Assembly (NCBI GenBank): GCA_018056545.1
Contig: JAGPFL010000012.1
Coordinates: 1-32,407, forward strand
Source of the DNA: Syntrophobacterales bacterium
GTDB taxonomy: Bacteria; Desulfobacterota; Syntrophia; Syntrophales; UBA8958
Direction: 5' to 3'
Length of the DNA: 32,407 nt
The translations under genes and the position numbers were made by a program. A model generated the notes under the pieces. The model was given only the letters and a program-made list of their open reading frames with translations. It did no database searches and was not told the DNA's origin. This document shows, piece after piece, positions 27,113-32,407 of this stretch (positions are counted from its first letter, which is position 1; every line of letters begins with the position of its first letter).

Positions 27113-27994
27113 CTACCATCTCTTCTTCCTGCGCATGTAACTGCGGATGACAATGGCGATGAGATCTATGCCCAGAACCAGGGCGACAAGAACCAGGACC
27201 GTCCCGTACTGGATGGGCCGGGTCTGTTCGATATAGGTGCCGGCGGTGGCGAGGACATAGACGTGATAGGGAAGGGCCATGACCTCGTCGAAAATGGAGC
27301 CGGGAAGTTTGGCGGTGAAAAAGGCGGCGGCGGTGAACATGATGGGGGCCGTTTCCCCGGCGGCCCGGCCGATGCCGAGGATGGAACCGGTGAGGATGCC
27401 CGGCAGGGCGTTGGGGAGGACGATCTTCAGGATCGTCAGCCACTTGGAAACCCCCAGGGCCAGGGAAGCCTCCCGGAAGGTTTGGGGGACGGATTTCAGG
27501 GCCTCCTCGGAGGCGCCGATGATGGTAGGCAGGATGAGGATGCCCAGGGTCAGGGCGCCGGAGAGGATGCAGGAGCCGAACTGCAGGAAGACCACGAAGA
27601 AACCCAGCCCGAAGAGGCCGAAGACGACGGAGGGCACCCCGGCCAGGCAGTTGACGCCCACGCGGATGGCCCGGACGACTTTCCCCTGCTTGGCGTATTC
27701 CGTGAGATAGATGGCGGCCATGACCCCGAGGGGCAGCGCCACGGCGATGGCCCCGACGGTTAGATAAAGGGTTCCCAGGATCGCCGGCATGATGCCCCCC
27801 TTGGTCATGGAATCCGTGGGGGGCAGGGTCAGGAAGTCCCAGGAGATGACCCGGAAGCCGTTGATGAAAATGTAAAAGAGCAGGCCCCCCAGGGCGGCGG
27901 CGAGAATCAGGGCGGCGAGGCGGACGATCCCGAAGAAGACCTGCTGTTTCAGATAACGCCATTTCATGGCGCCGCTCATGTTTTGTCTGGTCAT
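27113..27994 (-). CDS. pstA: phosphate ABC transporter permease PstA
   Basis: The 293-residue inner-membrane permease has about six hydrophobic segments and the ABC coupling helix EEALKSVPQTFREASLALGVSK (EAA loop), followed by VLPNALPGILTG and GRAAGETAPIMF, all typical of PstA. The open frame extends far upstream, but the ATG at 27994 overlaps the pstC stop as ATGA, indicating translational coupling and fixing the start. Met at 27979 or 27967 are alternatives. It pairs with PstC to form the channel. Confidence 0.95.
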   Translation of the reverse strand: MTRQNMSGAMKWRYLKQQVFFGIVRLAALILAAALGGLLFYIFINGFRVISWDFLTLPPTDSMTKGGIMPAILGTLYLTVGAIAVALPLGVMAAIYLTEYAKQGKVVRAIRVGVNCLAGVPSVVFGLFGLGFFVVFLQFGSCILSGALTLGILILPTIIGASEEALKSVPQTFREASLALGVSKWLTILKIVLPNALPGILTGSILGIGRAAGETAPIMFTAAAFFTAKLPGSIFDEVMALPYHVYVLATAGTYIEQTRPIQYGTVLVLVALVLGIDLIAIVIRSYMRRKKRW

Positions 27995-28878
27995 AGCGTC
28001 GCCGACCCCACTTCCTTGAATTTCTGGGCGATGTAATCGGCGACGAGATTGAAGGCCAAGGTCATGAAAAACAGGACGATCCCCGTGGCGAAAAGGGCAT
28101 GGTAATGGCCGCTCCGGAAGGGGGCCTCCCCCATCTCGGCGGCGATGCTGGCCGGCATGGGCCGGACGGAATCGAAGACGCTCTCCGGGATGGCGGCGGC
28201 GCCGCCGGCGACCATGAGGACCACCATGGTCTCCCCGATGGCCCGGGCCATGCCGAGGATCACGGCGGTGGAGATTCCCGAAAGGGCGGCGGGGATAATG
28301 ATCCGGGCGATGGTCTCGAATTTCGTCGCCCCCAGGGCGTAGGATGCCTCCTTGAAATCCTGGGGAACGGCGTACAGGGCGTCCTCGGAGATGCTGGAGA
28401 TGGTGGGGACGGCCATGACGGCCAGGATCACCGAGGCGTTGACGATATTGAGCCCCGTGGGGAGATCGAAGGTGTCCTGGAGCCAGGGGGCGACGATTAC
28501 CATGCCGAAAAAGCCGAGGACCACCGACGGCAGCCCGGCGAGGAGTTCGATTATCGATTTGAGGATTTCCTTGATCGCCGGGGGGGCGATTTCCGAGATA
28601 TAGACCGCCGACAGCACCCCCAGAGGGACGGCGACGAGGGAGGAGAAAAAGGTGACGACGAGCGAGCCGACGATCAGCGGCCAGATACCGTAGGACGGCG
28701 GACTGTAGGTCGGATACCACTCCCGGCCGAAGAGGAACTCCCGGACGGATACCTCCCGGAAGATCGGCAGCCCCTCCCGGAAGAGAAAGACGATGATGAG
28801 TCCCAGAATCATCACGGAGATCAGGGAGAGGACGAAGAAAACATTTTTTATGACGATTTCTTTTTGATAGCGGGTCAT
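27991..28878 (-). CDS. pstC: phosphate ABC transporter permease PstC
   Basis: The 295-residue permease has a long first membrane helix (residues 14-34), then YGIWPLIVGSLVVTFFSSLVAVPLG, a conserved LAGLPSVVLGFFG, the EAA coupling loop EDALYAVPQDFKEASYALGATK and ARAIGETMVVLMVAGG. These are standard PstC features. It begins 7 bases after the pstS stop with GTAGGA as ribosome site and its end overlaps the pstA start by 4 bases. Confidence 0.96.
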   Translation of the reverse strand: MTRYQKEIVIKNVFFVLSLISVMILGLIIVFLFREGLPIFREVSVREFLFGREWYPTYSPPSYGIWPLIVGSLVVTFFSSLVAVPLGVLSAVYISEIAPPAIKEILKSIIELLAGLPSVVLGFFGMVIVAPWLQDTFDLPTGLNIVNASVILAVMAVPTISSISEDALYAVPQDFKEASYALGATKFETIARIIIPAALSGISTAVILGMARAIGETMVVLMVAGGAAAIPESVFDSVRPMPASIAAEMGEAPFRSGHYHALFATGIVLFFMTLAFNLVADYIAQKFKEVGSATL

Positions 28879-28885
28879 CGTTGTC

Positions 28886-29704
28886 CTACTTAATGGGGAC
28901 GAAGCCTTCCTTTTTCACGATTTCCTGGCCTTTGTTGCTGAGAAGAAATTTGATGAAGCCTTCCGTATCTCCCTTGGGTGCCCCGGCGGTGTACATATAC
29001 AACGGGCGGGCGATGGGATATTGCTTGGCGAGGGCCGTTTTTGCCGTGGCCGGGACGCCGCCCACGGTCAGGGCCTTCACGCTTTTATTTAGATATCCGA
29101 TGCCGATGTAGCCGATGGCATATCTGTTTTTGGATACCGCCTGGACGACGGCGCCGTTGGAGGCCTGGAGCTGGGCCCGGGGCGAGACCTTGGCGCCGTT
29201 GAGGACCAGATGCCCCCAGGATTCATAGGTGCCCGAACTGCTGTCCCGGGAAACCACGACAATGGCCAGGTTGTCTCCCCCCACTTCTTTCCAGTTGGTG
29301 ATCTTTCCCTGATAGATCTGACTCAACTGGTCGATGCTCAGATCCTTTACCTTGTTTTTCGGATTCACGATGGGGACGATGGCGTCGATGGCCACGGTAT
29401 GGGCCACGGGGTTCACCCCTTTGGCCTTGGCCTGCTCCACCTCCTTCGGTTTCATCTCCCGGGACGAATTGGCGATATCCGTGGATTTGTCGATGAGGGC
29501 CTTGATCCCGTCGCCGGAACCGCCTCCCGACAGGGAGATGTTGACGTCCTTGTGAAGCTTCATGTAGGCCTCCGCCGCCGCCTGAGCCACGGGCAGCACC
29601 GTTGTGGAGCCTTTGATGACCACGTTGCCTTTGGCCAGGGCGGCCGGCGCGGCGATCAGCAGGCACAGCATTGCCGCAACGACGATTTTGGTTAATCTGG
29701 ACAT
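28886..29704 (-). CDS. pstS: periplasmic phosphate-binding protein PstS
   Basis: The 272-residue precursor has a Sec signal peptide (residues 1-24, cut after AALA). The mature protein carries the family landmarks VIKGSTTVLPVAQAAAEAY, SGGGSGDGIKALID, DIANSSREMKP, and SRDSSSGTYESWGH, which supply the phosphate-ligating Ser, Asp and Arg residues. It delivers phosphate to PstCA. It is the first gene of the operon, with a GGAGG ribosome site and a Pho-box promoter immediately upstream. Confidence 0.97.
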   Translation of the reverse strand: MSRLTKIVVAAMLCLLIAAPAALAKGNVVIKGSTTVLPVAQAAAEAYMKLHKDVNISLSGGGSGDGIKALIDKSTDIANSSREMKPKEVEQAKAKGVNPVAHTVAIDAIVPIVNPKNKVKDLSIDQLSQIYQGKITNWKEVGGDNLAIVVVSRDSSSGTYESWGHLVLNGAKVSPRAQLQASNGAVVQAVSKNRYAIGYIGIGYLNKSVKALTVGGVPATAKTALAKQYPIARPLYMYTAGAPKGDTEGFIKFLLSNKGQEIVKKEGFVPIK

Positions 29705-29745
29705 TTTTTACCTCCTGAAATTTTATTTTTTCGATCTTGCCGGAC

Positions 29746-29779
29746 AGTATAGTGACGAATTGTTGCCGTTTTGTGACAA
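29746..29779 (-). promoter_or_regulatory. Pho-box promoter of the pst-phoU-phoR-arsC operon
   Basis: Read on the minus strand: TTGTCAC (29773-29779), 4 bases, CGGCAAC (29762-29768), 4 bases, CGTCACT (29751-29757), all in an 11-base period. The -10 TATACT (29746-29751) begins exactly 10 bases after the second half-site. A weaker extra half-site CTTTAAT lies one period further upstream. It is about 40 bases before the pstS start. The remaining sequence to 30061 holds the leader of the divergent porin gene, with no other gene. Confidence 0.82.
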
Positions 29780-30061
29780 TCGGATTAAAGTTTCGCTAAA
29801 TATGTAACCCTTCAATAAGATAAGAAATGTTTTCCCATGGCGTTCCCGCGGGGAGCCGTTTTCTGATACCTTGTAAACATCACTGTAGGCCATATTACGG
29901 CAACTATTGATTATAGCTCCGTAATCGGCAATTACATCTGTTGTTGATCAGTTTCATCGGAATTTAACGACGGCTAAATCATGTCGTAATGAAAATTTTC
30001 TATAGCTTCCCGCAAACCTGAACAGGCGCCTGGACAGGTAACAAATTTCAAGGAGGAAGCA

Positions 30062-31672
30062 ATGAAGAAGAGTTTGTGGTTTTTACTGACGATTGTTGCC
30101 GTTGCCGCCTTCGCCGTGCCCGCGGCGGCGGTGGACGTGAAATTCAGCGGCAGCTACTACGCCCAGGGCTGGTATGTGGACAACCATTCGGCCCTGGACA
30201 AGAACGAAGCCCCCGGCGCGGCCTCGTGAGGAACCGTGGATGCCAGTCAAGCCAACTATAACACCCGTGACAGCCGCACCCGCCGCGGCGCCTATGCCTT
30301 CTACTCCCAGCGGTTCCGTCTTCAACCGGAATTCCAGGTTGTGGAAGGCCTGAAGCTGGTGACCCGCTTCGATGCCCTGGAAAAGAGCTGGGGCGATCAG
30401 GGCTGGGCGGGCGGTACCGGCGAAACCCAGTCCCGGACTCAGACTCCGCAGGGATCGCCTGATCCCAACGGTACAAGAAGAGGCGCCGCCACCCCCAAGG
30501 CCCAGGAAAACCTCGAATGGGAACGGGCCTATGTGGATTTCAACGTCCCCTTCGGTAAGTTCCAGGTCGGCTACATGCAGTTCCTAACCTGGGGAACCTC
30601 ATTTCTGGATACGACCCTGACCTCCGCCGGCATCCGTTACCTTTACAGTCAGGGACCTTGGCAGGCGGTGGCCGCCGTTGAGAAGCGAGGGGAATGGGTA
30701 GGTCTCAATGCGAACAATATCGGTATCGCCAATGACGCCGACCGTGATGTCTATGATTTGGGGGCCATCTATAAATTCAAGCCCGGCGAGGCAGGCATCC
30801 TCTATCAATACACCCGGAGCGCCCAGAACAAGTGGGAGCAGGGAAACGGTTATCTGACCCAGATCAGCGGCCTGTATCCCTATGTCAAGGCCACCTTCGG
30901 GAATCTGTTTCTCGAAGGGGAGGCCATGTACGCCTTCGGTGATCTGAGATCTTACGAGAGCACCGGCAAGGCCCCCACGGGGGGGACGGCGGGCACCAAC
31001 CGCCCCGGCGGGACGAGTGCCAACAACCCCGCGCAGAATGTGGGACTCCAGGCGTACGGCGCCTATCTCCATGGAAAGTACAATCTGAAGCCGGCGTATG
31101 TGGGTGTGAAATTCGTCTATCTGAGCGGCGACGACAACGCCAACAGCGACAAGGCGACGGGCTCGATCATGCAGTCCCAGCAGATGAACCGGAGCTTCTT
31201 TCCCACCCTGATTCTCTGGAACGACGATTACCAGAGTGTAATGGGAAATATCCAGGGCAACGTCCCGGCTGGGGCGACGGGAGCGAATCGCCGCACCGGT
31301 CAGAACTATATGATCAGCCAGAATATGGACAATGTGTGGTTCTATCAGATTTATGCCGGCGTCAAACCCATGCCCAAATTGGACATTATGGCGGCCCTGT
31401 CATACGCCACGGCGGACAAGAAACCGAAGAGCGACGTGGGCGCCGTAGGGGCGGCCGGTTACTATGACCCGGCGAATAGGGTCACGGAATTCGTTTCGGA
31501 CAAATACGGCACGGAGCTGGATATCACAGGGAGCTACAAGATCTACGACAACCTCACCTATATGATCGGCATCGGTTATCTCTGGACGGGAGACTATTTC
31601 AAGGGTTACGACACCAACGCCAAGGTCAAGGACAATTACCTCGTGACCCACAAATTGACCTTGAATTTCTAA
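30062..31672 (+). pseudogene. outer-membrane beta-barrel porin gene with an in-frame TGA
   Basis: From the ATG at 30062 (ribosome site AAGGAGG) the frame gives a signal peptide (KKSLWFLLTIVAVAAFAVPA, cut after AAA) and the first strand VDVKFSGSYYAQGWYVDN. It meets TGA at 30227-30229 (codon 56), then continues in the same frame for 480 codons. The rest is a typical porin: alternating amphipathic strands, many Tyr, Gly and Asn residues, and a C-terminal KLTLNF ending in Phe as barrel-assembly needs. A Trp codon (TGG to TGA) is the simplest lost residue. Without the first 55 codons the product has no export signal. TGA serves as a normal stop for phaC and phoR. It may be a real nonsense mutation, a sequencing error or readthrough. 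Confidence 0.75.
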
Positions 31673-31751
31673 GGCGGTTTTTCATCTACAATGCCTTCGT
31701 AACTTATTGATTTATTATGGTTCTTCTTATGTATCATTTTCGCTCCCCTTT

Positions 31752-31769
31752 ATGACGGGATCCCGTCAT
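31752..31769. repeat. 18-bp perfect palindrome after the porin gene
   Basis: ATGACGGGATCCCGTCAT is fully self-complementary. It lies 80 bases after the porin stop and ahead of the strong terminator, and could be an operator, a processing site or a second transcript-end structure. Confidence 0.5.
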
Positions 31770-31796
31770 GGGTGTTTCCTAACGATTCCCAGGGAG

Positions 31797-31837
31797 GCGC
31801 TGCCTCGGAGTGTTGAGCTCCAGGGCAGCGCTTTTTT
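31797..31837 (+). terminator. intrinsic terminator of the porin gene
   Basis: GCGCTGCCTCGGAG and CTCCAGGGCAGCGC form a long GC-rich stem with a small loop and one mismatch, followed directly by six T residues. It is in the right orientation and distance to end porin transcription. Confidence 0.85.
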
Positions 31838-31896
31838 GGGGGGACTTGTTAACCCTACAACGATACATATTCATGTTCGCCCATAGCGGCCAATTT

Positions 31897-32245
31897 TCAT
31901 TTTCGATGGGAGCGATAGGCGCGGTAATTTTTGAGCTGAATCCATTCAACAAGTTCAATCAATTCCATGGCATCGAACAATTTCATGGGCAGAACAGCGC
32001 TGATTGGCAGCTTAAGCTGCGATAGCGTAACGGCTGGTGCTTTTTTCCCCCAACCTGATTCTCATATGCCAGAGGAAAAAGTGGGCCGGCATGCAAGTGA
32101 TCATATGGTGACGCCACCCCGGATACTTCCTTACCTCGTAGTGGTCCATTCCCAGATCGGTCTTGGCTTCCTCGAAGCACTGTTCAATAGCCCAGCGGAT
32201 GCCCGAGAGCCAGACAAAGGTTTTCAGCCGGGTGGCGCGCCGGGC
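31897..32245 (-). pseudogene. IS701-family transposase C-terminal remnant, frameshifted
   Basis: The minus strand encodes IRWAIEQCFEEAKTDLGMDH then YEVRKYPGWRHH, the C-terminal DDE-domain motif of IS701/IS4-like transposases, containing the catalytic Glu. The frame breaks at a run of five G and six A near 32045: the downstream part LSQLKLPISAVLPMKL to NYRAYRSHRK continues in another frame and ends at 31897. Removing one A from the run restores one continuous reading (GEKAPAVTLSQLKL). Everything upstream of about residue TRLKTFVW is missing, so the element is also 5'-truncated, close to the end of cutA. Confidence 0.8.
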
Positions 32246-32303
32246 TGGATGACGTTTCTCGCCGCAGGTACTATGAGGCGGCGCCGCTTCCGGGCGACGG
32301 AAG

Positions 32304-32407
32304 TCATACGGGAGGTCCCGCGGGCAGGACTTCCTTCAGCCAGTCCAGGTAAGGCCCGGCGGCGGTGATGTCAAAGGCCACTATCTCCGGAACTTCGTAA
32401 GGGTGCA
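32304..32407 (-). CDS. cutA: CutA-like divalent-ion tolerance protein, C-terminal fragment
   Basis: The last 33 codons of a gene that enters from the right edge. The translation HPYEVPEIVAFDITAAGPYL followed by DWLKEVLPAG matches the highly conserved C-terminal motif of CutA1, a small trimeric protein linked to divalent metal tolerance. Its stop is about 60 bases from the transposase remnant, and the last residues (PAGPPV) differ from the usual end, so the insertion may have altered the extreme C-terminus or 3' region. Confidence 0.85.
   Translation of the reverse strand, partial: HPYEVPEIVAFDITAAGPYLDWLKEVLPAGPPV

Noticed and set aside
27113-28720. 535-residue open frame extending pstA upstream
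   Set aside because: The extra part overlaps pstC in another frame and is rich in Arg, Pro and Gly, as expected of a GC-rich shadow. The ATGA overlap with the pstC stop sets the start.
29820-30061. Pho box ahead of the porin gene
   Set aside because: TCGTAAT 10 bases before TATAGC fits the spacing, but the first half-site (GCTAAAT) matches poorly. CGGCAAC near 29910 lacks a -10 at the right distance.
30227-30229. Selenocysteine at the porin TGA
   Set aside because: No clear stem-loop with a suitable apical loop follows the codon, and a porin extracellular or early periplasmic turn has no reason to use selenocysteine.
32040-32060. Programmed frameshift in the transposase at GGGGGAAAAAAGC
   Set aside because: Restoring the frame needs a +1 shift, not the -1 shift typical of A-AAA-AAG sites, and the gene is already 5'-truncated, so an indel is simpler.

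Overview
The window looks like chromosome of a GC-rich Gram-negative anaerobe, most likely a deltaproteobacterium of the Syntrophales or Desulfobacterota type. This is inferred from the protein flavour (GroEL ending in a Gly-Gly-Met tail, PAS-rich hybrid kinases, CxxC-type Lgt-like protein, IS701-type transposase remnant) and not from a marker gene. No rRNA, tRNA, CRISPR array or prophage was seen.

Layout. 1-113: start of ileS (minus). 206-2377: groS-groL with a candidate promoter and terminator. 2410-2715: a gene-poor stretch bounded by inverted GGGGAC repeats. 2719-5183: a metallo-beta-lactamase-fold hydrolase, a PiT phosphate transporter and its PhoU-like (DUF47) partner. 5459-8323: a four-PAS hybrid histidine kinase. 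8641-10451: a PHA synthase gene behind an excellent sigma-54 promoter match. 10681-11136: a stand-alone receiver protein. 11211-12920: a secreted caspase-fold protein. 13171-21987: a co-oriented block encoding an Lgt-like membrane protein, a HAD-GDPD-like fusion, an unrecognised 819-aa protein, a phosphatidylserine-decarboxylase-like enzyme, a DksA-type zinc finger and an EAL-CBS-CBS-GGDEF protein. 22099-22809: phoB. 22953-29704 (minus): pstS-pstC-pstA-pstB-phoU-phoR-arsC. 30062-31672: an outer-membrane porin gene with an in-frame TGA. 31897-32407: a broken IS701-family transposase remnant and the end of cutA.

The unifying theme is phosphate. I find three Pho-box promoters with the same geometry: two 7-bp half-sites 4 bp apart, then exactly 10 bp, then a -10 hexamer. 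One drives pstS. The other two precede the Lgt-like gene and the 819-aa gene. This places a set of lipid-type enzymes (Lgt-like diacylglyceryl transferase paralogue, HAD phosphatase fused to a GDPD-like barrel, PSD-like decarboxylase, and an 819-aa protein translationally coupled to it) under probable PhoB control, next to pst and phoBR. The best hypothesis is a phosphate-starvation membrane-lipid remodelling or phosphate-salvage system not matching the betaine-lipid, ornithine-lipid or sulfolipid routes I know. The regulation is read from the sequence; the chemistry is inference.
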